A DNA stretch of 64,000 nucleotides from Flavobacteriaceae bacterium S0862 (GCA_023015825.1 JALKAW010000001.1:310001-374000); one strand, 5' to 3'; positions 26,724 through 35,294 are shown, counted from the stretch's first letter. The notes: generated by a model not told the origin, from the sequence alone. Program-made: numbers and translations.

Positions 26724-26830
26724 ATTTAATTACCTTGCAGTATGAAATGAGTTTATGTAAAGGTTCGATATTTATCTAAATTATAATTAGCCAATTACAT
26801 TTGACAATTAAATAAAGTATCAATCACCAA

Positions 26831-27058
26831 ATGAATGTTTTTTATAAGGCTTTACTCTATTTTCAAAAGCATGGTTACTATGTATGCCAACGTATTGCAG
26901 ATCGCTTAGGGATTCGAGCTAAAGTTGTAAGAACTTCGTTTATGTACTTAACCTTTGTTACCCTTGGGTTTGGTTTTGCACTTTACTTATTTATAGCATT
27001 TTGGATGCGAATTAAAGATTTATTATACACCAAACGAAGCTCAGTATTCGATTTATAA
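26831..27058 (+). CDS. PspC domain protein (75 aa)
   Basis: A 75-residue protein made almost entirely of one PspC domain: the helical segment RIADRLGIRAKVVRTSFMYL leads into a hydrophobic helix (FVTLGFGFALYLFIAFWM). PspC proteins sit in the inner membrane and sense or respond to envelope stress. TACATTTG (26796-26803) upstream resembles a -7 box. The gene ends 3 bp before a potassium-channel gene, so the two are probably co-transcribed. Confidence 0.82.
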   Translation: MNVFYKALLYFQKHGYYVCQRIADRLGIRAKVVRTSFMYLTFVTLGFGFALYLFIAFWMRIKDLLYTKRSSVFDL

Positions 27059-27061
27059 CCT

Positions 27062-28090
27062 ATGGCAAATCCCTTAGTAAAAGTATTTAGATCTAAAATT
27101 AATATTGCAATTATTCTTTTAATTGCCTTATTGTTTATTGGTGTTATAGGATTTAAAATAATGACCAATTACAGTTGGGTTGATTCCTTGTATATGACTG
27201 TAATTACAATTACCACGGTAGGCTTTGGTGAGGTTAAGCCCTTAGATTCCGAATCTAAAATATTTACTATATTCTTAATTTTAACAAGCGTAGTTATTGT
27301 AGGTTATGCTATTAAAGTGATTACAGAATATATTATTACCAAAAATGATCTTGAAGAACTAAAACAAAAAAAGATGCAAAAAAAGATTGATGCACTTTCA
27401 AACCATGTTATTATTTGTGGTTACGGAAGAAACGGAAAACAAGCAGCTAAAAAGCTCTTAGCTCATAAAAGGTCTTTTGTTGTTATTGAAGCAAAAAAGG
27501 AAACAGTTGATAAGCATCAAAGTGACATGGTGCCTTTTGTTCATGGAAACGCAAACGAAGACGAAATGCTTTTAAAAGCAGGAGTAGATAGAGCAAATTG
27601 TTTAATTTCAGCATTACCAAATGATTCCGATAATGTGTTTGTAGTACTATCTGCAAGACAAATTAATAAAGACATGCGTATTATAAGTCGCGCATCACAA
27701 GAAACCACCTATGGCAAATTAAAACTGGCTGGAGCTAATAATGTAATATTGCCAGATAAAATAGGAGGTGACCACATGGCATCCTTGGTTGTAGTTCCTG
27801 ATTTGTTGGAGTTTATTGATAATCTCTCCATTATTGGTGAAACCAATATAAATATAGAAGAGGTTTCAGTAGAAAAACTATATAACACTTCAGAAATTAA
27901 AACTATAAGAGATCTGGATTTGCGTAAAAAAACAGGCTGTAATGTTATAGGTTTCAAAAACGAAAAAGGAGAGTACCTAATAAACCCAGAAGCGGAACTC
28001 AAATTAGTGCCTAATTCTAAAGTGATAGTTTTAGGACGACCAGAACAAATCCAGAAGCTAAATTCACTATATAATATAGAAGTAGAGTAG
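27062..28090 (+). CDS. Two-TM potassium channel with RCK (TrkA-N/TrkA-C) domains
   Basis: A 342-residue channel of the MthK/Kch type. TM1 is at about residues 15-35, then the pore helix and the selectivity filter in TITTVGFGEV (about 57-66), TM2 (about 76-96), an RCK-N domain beginning HVIICGYGRNGKQAAKKL (about 114-131) with the Rossmann glycines, and a TrkA-C-like C-terminus. The inner-membrane tetramer should conduct K+ under control of a nucleotide or ion bound to the RCK ring. Pairing with PspC suggests a link to envelope or osmotic stress, which is an inference only. Confidence 0.9.
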   Translation: MANPLVKVFRSKINIAIILLIALLFIGVIGFKIMTNYSWVDSLYMTVITITTVGFGEVKPLDSESKIFTIFLILTSVVIVGYAIKVITEYIITKNDLEELKQKKMQKKIDALSNHVIICGYGRNGKQAAKKLLAHKRSFVVIEAKKETVDKHQSDMVPFVHGNANEDEMLLKAGVDRANCLISALPNDSDNVFVVLSARQINKDMRIISRASQETTYGKLKLAGANNVILPDKIGGDHMASLVVVPDLLEFIDNLSIIGETNINIEEVSVEKLYNTSEIKTIRDLDLRKKTGCNVIGFKNEKGEYLINPEAELKLVPNSKVIVLGRPEQIQKLNSLYNIEVE

Positions 28091-28213
28091 GCTTTTTGAT
28101 AGCGAAACACAATGTTAAATTACCATTATACTTTAAAAACTCATTTTTTTTTAGCATCTTGCTAACTTAAACTAACGATTTTAATAAATTAAACTAACTA
28201 ATAATTTTTAATT

Positions 28214-29842
28214 ATGAAGAAATATTTTCTTTCAATATTTACTTTAATATTACCTCTTTTAACCTTTGCTCAAGAAGCAGAAAAAGGGCTAGACGAAAAA
28301 GTCAATGATGCTTTTATGCCAATTGCAACTTGGTGGGAAGGTTTTGTATTAACAACAGTGCCAATAGGTGAATACAATGTCCCTTTTGTTGTGATTTTAT
28401 TGGTTGTTGGAGCAACTTTTTTTACAATTTACTTTAAGTTTCCAAGTATTACAAAATTTGGATTGGCAATTAACACTGTAAGAGGTAAGTATGATGATAT
28501 TGATCATCCAGTAGTAGAACCAGCTTATGGTGACTCAACTCCAGGAGGTGATGCAATTGAAACTATTAGAGATGAAAGTCAAGAGGGAGAAGTATCGCAT
28601 TTTCAAGCATTGGCAACAGCAGTTTCTGGAACCGTTGGTTTGGGAAATATCGCTGGTGTAGCAGTGGCAATTGCTTTAGGTGGTCCTGGAGCTACATTTT
28701 GGATGATTGTTTGTGGATTGATAGGTATGGCAACTAAGTTTGTTGAATGTACACTTGGTGTAAAATATAGAGATGTAGGTGAAGATGGAACAGTTTACGG
28801 TGGTCCAATGTATTATATGTCGAAAGGGCTAAAAGAAAGAGGTTTTACTGGAATTGGAAAAGTATTAGGAGTGTTATTTGCTATCTTGTGTGTAGGTGCA
28901 TCGTTTGGTGGAGGAAATGCATTTCAATCAAACCAAGCTGCAGTCCAGTTGAGTTCTTTATTTGGGATGTCAGGAGGCGCAACAGGTTTAATCATAGGTG
29001 CTGTACTTGCTGTATTAGTAGGAATAGTAATTATTGGAGGAATAAAGAGAATAGCTAAAATCACAGAAAAAATAGTGCCTTTCATGGCTGGAATTTATGT
29101 ATTAGCTGCACTTGTGATTATTTTCGCAAACTTTAGTTATATAGACGACGCTTTTGGATTAATATTTAAAGGAGCATTTACACCTATGGCTGGTCTTGGT
29201 GGTTTTGTTGGAGTAATTATTGTTGGTTTCCAACGTGCTGCTTTCTCAAACGAGGCAGGAGCGGGTTCTGCAGCAATTGCACATTCAGCTGTAAAAACTA
29301 AATACCCAGCATCTGAAGGTGTTGTGGCATTATTAGAGCCATTTATTGATACTGTTGTTATTTGTACAATGACGGCTTTAGTAATTATTTTCTTTAATAT
29401 AGATGGAACTAACATGCAAAGTGTATTTGAGTATGGAGCCGTAGATGGAAGTAGTGTGATTTTGAACGGAGGTGGACAATTAGGAGGTGTAGATTTAACC
29501 TCTCAGGCCTTTGATTCTGTAATCCCAGGATTCTCATATATACTTACTATTGCAATTGTTTTATTTGCTTTTTCTACAATGATTTCTTGGTCTTATTATG
29601 GACTTCAATCTTGGAAATATTTATTCGGTAAAGGAAAAAGAGCTGATTTAGTTTACAAGCTTCTTTTCTTAATATTTGTTGTTATTGGAGCTGCTGCTAC
29701 ACTAGATGCGGTTATTAAATTCTCTGATGCAATGATACTAGCTTTAGTATTCCCTAATATGATAGGTCTGTTCTTCTTATTCCCTAAGGTAAGAGAAGAA
29801 ATGACTAAGTATCTTTCGGCAATTAGGAGTAATAAAGAATAA
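28214..29842 (+). CDS. Alanine/glycine:sodium symporter (AGCS family)
   Basis: A 542-residue transporter with about 11 transmembrane segments after a signal-peptide-like N-terminus (PLLTFAQEAEK), an extension usual in Bacteroidota members. AGCS signatures include FQALATAVSGTVGLGNIAGV (about residues 129-148), GGPGATFWMIVCGLIGMATK and the region NEAGAGSAAIAHSAV. It imports alanine or glycine with Na+ at the inner membrane. A strong intrinsic terminator for this transcript lies inside the beginning of the next gene. Confidence 0.92.
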   Translation: MKKYFLSIFTLILPLLTFAQEAEKGLDEKVNDAFMPIATWWEGFVLTTVPIGEYNVPFVVILLVVGATFFTIYFKFPSITKFGLAINTVRGKYDDIDHPVVEPAYGDSTPGGDAIETIRDESQEGEVSHFQALATAVSGTVGLGNIAGVAVAIALGGPGATFWMIVCGLIGMATKFVECTLGVKYRDVGEDGTVYGGPMYYMSKGLKERGFTGIGKVLGVLFAILCVGASFGGGNAFQSNQAAVQLSSLFGMSGGATGLIIGAVLAVLVGIVIIGGIKRIAKITEKIVPFMAGIYVLAALVIIFANFSYIDDAFGLIFKGAFTPMAGLGGFVGVIIVGFQRAAFSNEAGAGSAAIAHSAVKTKYPASEGVVALLEPFIDTVVICTMTALVIIFFNIDGTNMQSVFEYGAVDGSSVILNGGGQLGGVDLTSQAFDSVIPGFSYILTIAIVLFAFSTMISWSYYGLQSWKYLFGKGKRADLVYKLLFLIFVVIGAAATLDAVIKFSDAMILALVFPNMIGLFFLFPKVREEMTKYLSAIRSNKE

Positions 29843-29858
29843 GCCAAACTAAAATATT

Positions 29859-30728
29859 ATGAAAAAATCCCATTTCAAGTTCACAAAAGGACAACGAAGT
29901 GGGATTTTTTTATTGTTGTTAATCATTTTTATTATGCAAAGTCTATATTATTTTGTAGACTTCTCTTCTAAAGATGTATCTGTTAACAAGGATGAATTAA
30001 ATGCATTCCAGAACGAAATAGACTCGTTGCGATTGGTTGAAATAGAATCGCAGCAAACCAAAATATTTCCATTCAATCCAAATTATATTACCGATTATAA
30101 AGGGTACACTCTAGGAATGACTCCTGATGAAATAGATAGGCTATTAAAATTTCGAGAACAGAACAAATGGGTGAATTCAGTAAAACAATTTCAAGATGTT
30201 ACTAAGGTTTCCGATTCTTTATTAAATAGTATATCGCCATATTTTAAATTCCCAGAATGGGTCACAAACCCTAAACCAATTTCTAGTTTTAAATATCAAA
30301 ATAATGCACCTAAAACATTTACACAAAAAACAGATTTAAATACAGCAACAGCAAAACAATTACAGAGAATTAATGGGATTGGAGAAAAATTATCAGATAG
30401 AATTATTAAGTTTAGAAATAAGTTCGAAGGTGGTTTTATTGAAGACGTTCAGTTACAAGATGTCTATGGAATTTCTCCTGAAGTTTTACAAAGATTGTTA
30501 AACGAGTTTACAGTAAAAACACCAAGACAAATAAAAAAGATTAGCCTAAACACTGCTTCTATTGAACAGCTTGTGACTATTCAACATATAGACTACGAGA
30601 TTGCTTACGAAATTTTAGACCAAAGAACCTTAAGAGAAGGATTTAAATCTTTGTACGAATTAACCAAAGTAAAAAACTTTCCAGTAGATAAAATTGAGAT
30701 AATTAAATTATATTTGACACTCAATTAA
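29859..30728 (+). CDS. ComEA-like helix-hairpin-helix protein, membrane anchored
   Basis: A 289-residue protein with one N-terminal transmembrane helix (about residues 16-33) followed by three helix-hairpin-helix repeats: FNPNYITDYKGYTLGMTPDE, DLNTATAKQLQRINGIGEKL and SLNTASIEQLVTIQHIDYEI. HhH repeats of this kind bind DNA non-specifically and occur in ComEA, the periplasmic DNA receptor of transformation; the flavobacterial form is longer and its role is untested. Codons 2-17 also form a 15-bp hairpin plus T-run that can terminate transcription from the symporter gene. Confidence 0.82.
   Translation: MKKSHFKFTKGQRSGIFLLLLIIFIMQSLYYFVDFSSKDVSVNKDELNAFQNEIDSLRLVEIESQQTKIFPFNPNYITDYKGYTLGMTPDEIDRLLKFREQNKWVNSVKQFQDVTKVSDSLLNSISPYFKFPEWVTNPKPISSFKYQNNAPKTFTQKTDLNTATAKQLQRINGIGEKLSDRIIKFRNKFEGGFIEDVQLQDVYGISPEVLQRLLNEFTVKTPRQIKKISLNTASIEQLVTIQHIDYEIAYEILDQRTLREGFKSLYELTKVKNFPVDKIEIIKLYLTLN
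29862..29911 (+). terminator. Intrinsic terminator inside the 5' coding sequence of the HhH gene
   Basis: AAAAAATCCCATTTC (29862-29876) pairs with GAAGTGGGATTTTTT (29896-29910) with one G-U pair and a 19-nt loop, followed by continued T (seven in all). It is placed correctly to end the symporter transcript yet lies wholly within the next reading frame. Confidence 0.65.
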
Positions 30729-30748
30729 TAAGTACCAATTACATAGCT

Positions 30749-31888
30749 ATGAATTTTAATTATAGTGAAGAGCAATTACTAATTGCAGCTTCAGCTAAAG
30801 ATTTTTCAGAACAATATATTAGACCCAATATTATGGAATGGGATGAAGCTCAAATTTTCCCCGTTGAGGTTTTTAAAAAAGCTGGAGAAATGGGTTTTAT
30901 GGGCGTTTTTGTAGATGAAAAATATGGAGGCTCAGGACTTGGATATCATGAATATATTGCCATTATAGAAGAAATCTCGAAAGTCGACCCTTCAATAGGA
31001 TTATCAGTAGCAGCTCATAATTCGCTTTGTACTGGTCATATTTATTATTTTGGAAATGAAGCACAAAAACAAAAATGGTTGCCAAAACTAACATCGGCCG
31101 AATGGATTGGTGCTTGGGGGTTAACTGAACATAATACAGGAAGTGATGCTGGAGGAATGAATACTACAGCTGTTAAAGATGGAGACTATTATGTGCTTAA
31201 TGGCGCAAAGAATTTTATTACTCATGGAAAAAGTGGTGATGTTGCTGTAATAATAGCAAGAACAGGAGATAAAGGTGATTCTCGTGGAATGTCTGCTTTT
31301 GTGATAGAAAAAGGCACACCAGGATTTACTTCTGGAAAGAAAGAAGATAAATTAGGAATGCGTGCAAGTGAAACAGCTGAACTGGTGTTTGATAATTGTC
31401 GTATACATAAAGATAATATGTTAGGAGAAGAAGGCGAAGGATTTATTCAATCATTAAAAGTATTGGATGGTGGACGAATATCCATTGGAGCTTTATCTCT
31501 AGGGATAGCAAAAGGAGCCTATGAAGCATCCTTAAAATATTCTAAAGAACGCCACCAATTCGGTAAGCCAATTTCTAGTTTTCAAGGTATTTCATTTAAG
31601 TTAGCAGATATGGCTACCGAAATTGAAGCCTCTGAATTATTGTTGCATAAAGCAGCTTCAAAGAAAAATGCAGGCGAACGTATGACAACCATTGGAGCAA
31701 TGTCTAAAATGTACGCAAGTGAAGTATGTGTAAAAGTTGCTAACGATGCAGTTCAAATTCACGGAGGTTATGGGTATACCAAAGAGTTTCCTGTAGAAAA
31801 ATTTTATAGAGATTCTAAGTTATGTACTATTGGAGAGGGTACTACAGAAATTCAAAAATTAGTCATAGCCAGAAATATTTTAAAATAA
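30749..31888 (+). CDS. Acyl-CoA dehydrogenase
   Basis: A 379-residue FAD-dependent dehydrogenase. AWGLTEHNTGSDAGGMNTTA (about residues 127-146) is the first family signature, and QIHGGYGYTKEFPVEKFYRD (about 336-355) the second. The catalytic base is the glutamate in TIGEGTTEIQKL. Length and motifs are those of short-chain or butyryl-CoA dehydrogenases; it oxidises acyl-CoA in beta-oxidation or branched-chain amino-acid breakdown, passing electrons to ETF. Starts 20 bp after the HhH gene. Chain-length preference cannot be read. Confidence 0.92.
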   Translation: MNFNYSEEQLLIAASAKDFSEQYIRPNIMEWDEAQIFPVEVFKKAGEMGFMGVFVDEKYGGSGLGYHEYIAIIEEISKVDPSIGLSVAAHNSLCTGHIYYFGNEAQKQKWLPKLTSAEWIGAWGLTEHNTGSDAGGMNTTAVKDGDYYVLNGAKNFITHGKSGDVAVIIARTGDKGDSRGMSAFVIEKGTPGFTSGKKEDKLGMRASETAELVFDNCRIHKDNMLGEEGEGFIQSLKVLDGGRISIGALSLGIAKGAYEASLKYSKERHQFGKPISSFQGISFKLADMATEIEASELLLHKAASKKNAGERMTTIGAMSKMYASEVCVKVANDAVQIHGGYGYTKEFPVEKFYRDSKLCTIGEGTTEIQKLVIARNILK

Positions 31889-31901
31889 AATATAATTGCA
31901 T

Positions 31902-31930
31902 TTGTAGTTTTATAATAAATTATATATTTG
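31902..31930 (+). promoter_or_regulatory. rpsU promoter (Bacteroidota type)
   Basis: TTG (31902-31904), an 18-nt spacer and TATATTTG (31923-31930) match TTG-N17-20-TAnnTTTG. Transcription should start near 31936, giving a leader of about 33 nt that contains the strong Shine-Dalgarno of rpsU. Confidence 0.75.
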
Positions 31931-31952
31931 CAATCCAAAAATTCTAAAAGAG

Positions 31953-31959
31953 AGGAGGT
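31953..31959 (+). promoter_or_regulatory. Strong Shine-Dalgarno in front of rpsU
   Basis: AGGAGGT, nine bases before the ATG, is fully complementary to the 16S 3' end. Flavobacterial genes generally lack such sites. In Flavobacterium johnsoniae, bS21 helps hide the anti-SD and the SD-bearing rpsU is autoregulated through it; the same logic probably applies here. Confidence 0.75.
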
Positions 31960-31968
31960 TAAGACACT

Positions 31969-32163
31969 ATGTTAATAATACCAATTAAAGAAGGAGAAAA
32001 TATAGATAGAGCACTTAAGCGTTTTAAGAGAAAGTTTGATAAAACTGGAACTAAGCGTATGTTGCAAACGCGTAAGCAGTTTACGAAACCTTCAGTTGCA
32101 CGTAGAGCTCAAATTCAAAAAGCGCAATACATTCAAAGGTTAAGAGATTCAGAAGAAGTCTAA
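31969..32163 (+). CDS. rpsU: 30S ribosomal protein S21 (bS21)
   Basis: A 64-residue, strongly basic protein starting MLIIPIKEGENIDRALKRFK, the normal length and pattern of bS21, with a basic helix KRMLQTRKQFTKPSVARRAQ. It binds the 30S platform next to the anti-Shine-Dalgarno and, in Bacteroidota, helps sequester it. It has its own promoter, a strong SD and a terminator, so it is a monocistronic unit, which fits autoregulation at translation. Confidence 0.96.
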   Translation: MLIIPIKEGENIDRALKRFKRKFDKTGTKRMLQTRKQFTKPSVARRAQIQKAQYIQRLRDSEEV

Positions 32164-32185
32164 AGCCTAAAAAACTAATACTTAA

Positions 32186-32216
32186 AAACCCACAATTTAC
32201 ATTGTGGGTTTTTTTT
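32186..32216 (+). terminator. rpsU terminator
   Basis: AAACCCACAAT (32186-32196), loop TTAC, ATTGTGGGTTT (32201-32211), then further T. Perfect stem of 11 bp with a T-run: a classic intrinsic terminator. Confidence 0.9.
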
Positions 32217-32275
32217 ATACATAATATGTATGGTACTTTAAAGTTTTGTACTTTTAAACAACCTAAAATTTAAAA

Positions 32276-33163
32276 ATGTCCTTATCGTCTTTTAATGATT
32301 ATCTTTTATTAGAGAAGAAATACTCAAAGCATACCGTTAATGCTTATACTAAGGACTTGAAAGACTTCACAAAATTTAATTACGAAACTTTTAATCAAGA
32401 AAACATAGATAAAGCAAACTATTCGCAAATTAGAAGCTGGATTATTAGTTTGGTAGATTCTGGTTTAGAAAACAGAACTGTAAATAGAAAAGTATCATCA
32501 TTAAATTCGTATTATAAATTTTTAATAAAGACTGAAGTAGTTAAGGCGAACCCATTATCAAAGCATAAAGCACTTAAGGTTAGTAAAAAAGTTCAAATTC
32601 CTTTTTCTAAAAACGAAGTGAACATGGTACTAGATGAATTCAATTTTGATAATTCATTTGAGGGTATAAGGAACAAGTTAATTATCGAATTGTTTTACTC
32701 CACAGGAATTAGACGTATAGAGTTAGTGCAATTACAATTAAAAGATGTTGATGAAGCCAATAAAACACTTAAAGTTTTAGGAAAGAGAAATAAGGAGCGC
32801 TATTTACCGTTATTAGAATCGGTACTTGATACAATTAGGGCTTATATTAGTGAGAGAAATAAACTAGAAACAATCGTGAATAAAGAAACCTTATTTCTAA
32901 CCAAAAAAGGTCATAAAGTTTATGAAACTCTTGTTTACAGAATAATAAATAACTATTTTAGTAAGGCATCTACTAAGGTAAAAAAGAGTCCGCATATATT
33001 AAGGCATTCATTTGCAACTCACTTACTAAATCAAGGTGCCGATTTAAATGCTGTTAAAGAACTGCTTGGGCATTCCAGTTTAGCTGCTACTCAAGTATAT
33101 ACTCATAATAGTATTGCCGAACTAAAAAAAGTATATGCAAAATCACATCCAAGAAATAAATAA
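32276..33163 (+). CDS. xerC: Tyrosine recombinase XerC/XerD family
   Basis: A 295-residue tyrosine recombinase. N-terminal SAM-like core-binding domain (about residues 1-85), then the catalytic domain with the first arginine in YSTGIRRIEL (about 140), a lysine in LGKRNKERYLPL, HILRHSFATHLLNQGADLNA (about 241-260) with the second His-Arg, HSS and the nucleophile in TQVYTHNS. Its length and location in the conserved rpsU-hpf-tuf neighbourhood fit the housekeeping enzyme that resolves chromosome dimers at dif, not an integrase of a mobile element. XerC versus XerD is a positional call. Confidence 0.86.
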   Translation: MSLSSFNDYLLLEKKYSKHTVNAYTKDLKDFTKFNYETFNQENIDKANYSQIRSWIISLVDSGLENRTVNRKVSSLNSYYKFLIKTEVVKANPLSKHKALKVSKKVQIPFSKNEVNMVLDEFNFDNSFEGIRNKLIIELFYSTGIRRIELVQLQLKDVDEANKTLKVLGKRNKERYLPLLESVLDTIRAYISERNKLETIVNKETLFLTKKGHKVYETLVYRIINNYFSKASTKVKKSPHILRHSFATHLLNQGADLNAVKELLGHSSLAATQVYTHNSIAELKKVYAKSHPRNK

Positions 33164-33198
33164 ACACTACAAATATTGTCTAACTAAAAAAATAGAAT

Positions 33199-33501
33199 AT
33201 GAAAGTAAACACGCAATCAGTTAACTTTAATGCAGACCAAAAATTAATAGACTTTATTCAAAAACGAATGGACAAGTTAGAAATGTATTATGATAAAGTC
33301 ATAAAATCTGATGTATTTCTAAAAGTTGAAAACACAAGTGGTAAAGAAAATAAGATATTTGAAGCTAAGGTACATGTACCAGGAGATAGTTTCGTTGTAA
33401 AAAAACAATGTAAAACATTTGAAGAAGGCACAGATATGGCTGTTGCATCACTACAAAGACAGCTAAAAAAACGAAAAGAAAAATTAAGAACATATTTATA
33501 G
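33199..33501 (+). CDS. hpf: Ribosome hibernation promoting factor (short HPF/RaiA)
   Basis: A 100-residue protein of the S30AE fold, the short form without the C-terminal dimerisation domain. The pattern FNADQKLIDFIQKRMDKLEM ... FEAKVHVPGDSFVVKKQCKT ... ASLQRQLKKRKEKLRTYL is typical, with the basic C-terminal helix that lies in the mRNA channel. It inactivates ribosomes in stationary phase. It sits 35 bp after xerC and just upstream of the tRNA-tuf operon. Confidence 0.92.
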   Translation: MKVNTQSVNFNADQKLIDFIQKRMDKLEMYYDKVIKSDVFLKVENTSGKENKIFEAKVHVPGDSFVVKKQCKTFEEGTDMAVASLQRQLKKRKEKLRTYL

Positions 33502-33523
33502 AGAAAATTTCTCGAAAAATGTT

Positions 33524-33552
33524 TTGATTAAAAAAAAATATATATACATTTG
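33524..33552 (+). promoter_or_regulatory. Promoter of the tRNA-tuf-secE-nusG operon
   Basis: TTG (33524-33526), 18-nt spacer, TACATTTG (33545-33552). A near-ideal Bacteroidota promoter about 50 bp before the first tRNA. Confidence 0.78.
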
Positions 33553-33603
33553 CAGTCCGTTAGAAATAGCGGACTTTTTGTTGCGTTAAAAACAACAAAT
33601 TAA

Positions 33604-33677
33604 GCCGATGTAGCTCAGCTGGCTAGAGCAGCTGATTTGTAATCAGCAGGTCGTGGGTTCGAGTCCCTCCATCGGCT
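33604..33677 (+). tRNA. tRNA-Thr (TGT)
   Basis: GCCGATG pairs with CATCGGC as acceptor stem; the D arm is GCTCAGCTGGCTAGAGC and the T arm GTGGGTTCGAGTCCCTC. The anticodon loop TTTGTAA gives anticodon TGT. Discriminator T; CCA not encoded. Confidence 0.95.
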
Positions 33678-33712
33678 CAAGTTCTTTTAAAGACTGATGA
33701 TTTTTTATAATT

Positions 33713-33795
33713 GGGGAGATACTCAAGCGGCCAACGAGGACAGACTGTAAATCTGTTGGTTTTCACCTTCGCAGGTTCGAATCCTGCTCTCCCCA
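33713..33795 (+). tRNA. tRNA-Tyr (GTA)
   Basis: GGGGAGA/TCTCCCC acceptor stem, anticodon loop CTGTAAA giving GTA, and a long variable arm (class II), with T loop GGTTCGAATCC. Discriminator A, as in other bacterial tRNA-Tyr. Confidence 0.95.
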
Positions 33796-33821
33796 CTTTT
33801 TAAAGGATTTAAAAAAAAATT

Positions 33822-33894
33822 GCGGGAGTAGCTCAGTTGGTAGAGCGTCAGCCTTCCAAGCTGAATGTCGCCGGTTCGAACCCGGTCTCCCGCT
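33822..33894 (+). tRNA. tRNA-Gly (TCC)
   Basis: GCGGGAG/CTCCCGC acceptor stem, anticodon loop CTTCCAA giving TCC, T loop GGTTCGAACCC. Discriminator T. Confidence 0.95.
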
Positions 33895-33907
33895 CTAATT
33901 TTTTTTG

Positions 33908-33979
33908 GCCGGTGTAGCTCAGGGGTAGAGCGTTTCCTTGGTAAGGAAGAGGTCACGGGTTCAAATCCCGTCATTGGCT
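33908..33979 (+). tRNA. tRNA-Thr (GGT)
   Basis: GCCGGTG pairs with CATTGGC using two G-U pairs; anticodon loop TTGGTAA gives GGT. Second threonine tRNA of the cluster, reading ACC/ACU, complementing the TGT tRNA at 33604. Confidence 0.94.
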
Positions 33980-34043
33980 CTTATAAAGATTTAAAAATTT
34001 TGAACACTAATATTATTATATAACTAAGATTAAATTTTAAATC

Positions 34044-35231
34044 ATGGCAAAGGAAACTTTCGATCGTTCCAAACCGCACTTAAATATAGGTACAATTGGG
34101 CACGTTGATCACGGAAAAACAACTTTAACTGCAGCTATTACATCTGTATTAGCTAACGCAGGATTATCTGAAGCGAGAGCATTCGATTCGATCGATAACG
34201 CTCCTGAAGAAAAAGAAAGAGGTATTACAATTAATACATCACACGTTGAGTATTCAACAGCTAATCGTCACTATGCGCACGTAGACTGTCCAGGTCACGC
34301 GGATTATGTAAAGAACATGGTAACTGGTGCTGCTCAAATGGATGGAGCTATATTAGTAGTTGCTGCTACTGATGGTCCAATGCCACAAACTCGTGAGCAT
34401 ATCCTTTTAGGACGTCAGGTAGGAATTCCTCGTATTGTTGTTTTCTTAAACAAAGTTGATATGGTGGATGATGAAGAGCTTTTAGAATTAGTAGATATGG
34501 AAGTTAGAGATTTATTAAACTTCTACGAATATGATGGAGACAATGGTCCTGTTATTTCTGGTTCTGCTTTAGGAGCTTTAAATGGTGAGCAAAAATGGGT
34601 TGATACCGTTATGGAGTTAATGGAAGCTGTAGATAGCTGGATTGAATTGCCTAAGCGTGATGTTGATAAGGATTTCTTAATGCCAATCGAGGATGTATTC
34701 TCAATTACAGGTCGTGGTACTGTTGCAACTGGTCGTATTGAAACTGGTGTAGCTAATACAGGAGATCCTGTAGATATTATTGGTATGGGAGCTGAAAAAT
34801 TAACATCTACTATTACAGGAGTTGAAATGTTCCGTAAGATATTAGATAGAGGTGAAGCTGGAGATAACGTTGGTATCTTATTAAGAGGTATTGAAAAAAC
34901 TGATATCCGTAGAGGTATGGTTATCTGTAAGCAAGGATCTGTAACTCCACATGCTAAATTTAAAGCTGAGGTTTATATACTTAAAAAAGAAGAAGGTGGA
35001 CGTCATACTCCATTCCATAACAACTACCGTCCACAGTTCTACGTACGTACAACTGATGTAACAGGAAATATTAATTTACCTGATGGAGTTGAAATGGTAA
35101 TGCCTGGAGATAACTTAACAATTACTGTTGATTTACACCAGCCAATTGCAATGAACGTAGGTTTGCGTTTCGCTATCCGTGAAGGTGGTAGAACAGTTGG
35201 AGCTGGCCAGGTTACTGAGATTTTAGACTAA
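34044..35231 (+). CDS. tuf: Elongation factor Tu
   Basis: A 395-residue EF-Tu, full length. G1 GHVDHGKT at residues 19-26, G2 region [14 protein letters not shown]3 DCPGHADYV (about 81-89), G4 NKVD (about 136) and G5 SGSALGAL. Domains II and III are complete, ending [10 protein letters not shown]. It delivers aminoacyl-tRNA to the ribosome. It lies between four tRNA genes and tRNA-Trp in the conserved tuf-secE-nusG order, so it is probably transcribed from the promoter at 33524. Confidence 0.98.
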   Translation: MAKETFDRSKPHLNIGTIGHVDHGKTTLTAAITSVLANAGLSEARAFDSIDNAPEEKERGITINTSHVEYSTANRHYAHVDCPGHADYVKNMVTGAAQMDGAILVVAATDGPMPQTREHILLGRQVGIPRIVVFLNKVDMVDDEELLELVDMEVRDLLNFYEYDGDNGPVISGSALGALNGEQKWVDTVMELMEAVDSWIELPKRDVDKDFLMPIEDVFSITGRGTVATGRIETGVANTGDPVDIIGMGAEKLTSTITGVEMFRKILDRGEAGDNVGILLRGIEKTDIRRGMVICKQGSVTPHAKFKAEVYILKKEEGGRHTPFHNNYRPQFYVRTTDVTGNINLPDGVEMVMPGDNLTITVDLHQPIAMNVGLRFAIREGGRTVGAGQVTEILD

Positions 35232-35250
35232 TTTAAGTTAATAAATATTA

Positions 35251-35287
35251 AGTTAAGGTATTCCGATTTTTTCGGAATACCTTGACT
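35251..35287 (+). other. Stem-loop between tuf and tRNA-Trp
   Basis: AAGGTATTCCGA (35255-35266) pairs perfectly with TCGGAATACCTT (35272-35283), with further pairing outward including one T-G pair, about 16 bp in all. There is no T-run after it, so it is more likely an RNA-processing or mRNA-protecting hairpin than a terminator. Confidence 0.6.
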
Positions 35288-35294
35288 TATATTT

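Noticed and set aside
32276-33163. Tyrosine recombinase as a sign of a mobile element near tRNA genes
   Set aside because: Length, motifs and the rpsU-xerC-hpf-tRNA-tuf setting are those of housekeeping XerC/XerD; no att repeats were found around the tRNAs.
33723-33974. An 83-codon minus-strand reading frame (MTGFEPVTSSLPRKRSTPEL...)
   Set aside because: It is the antisense of three tRNA genes. This peptide is a well-known false annotation arising from tRNA clusters.
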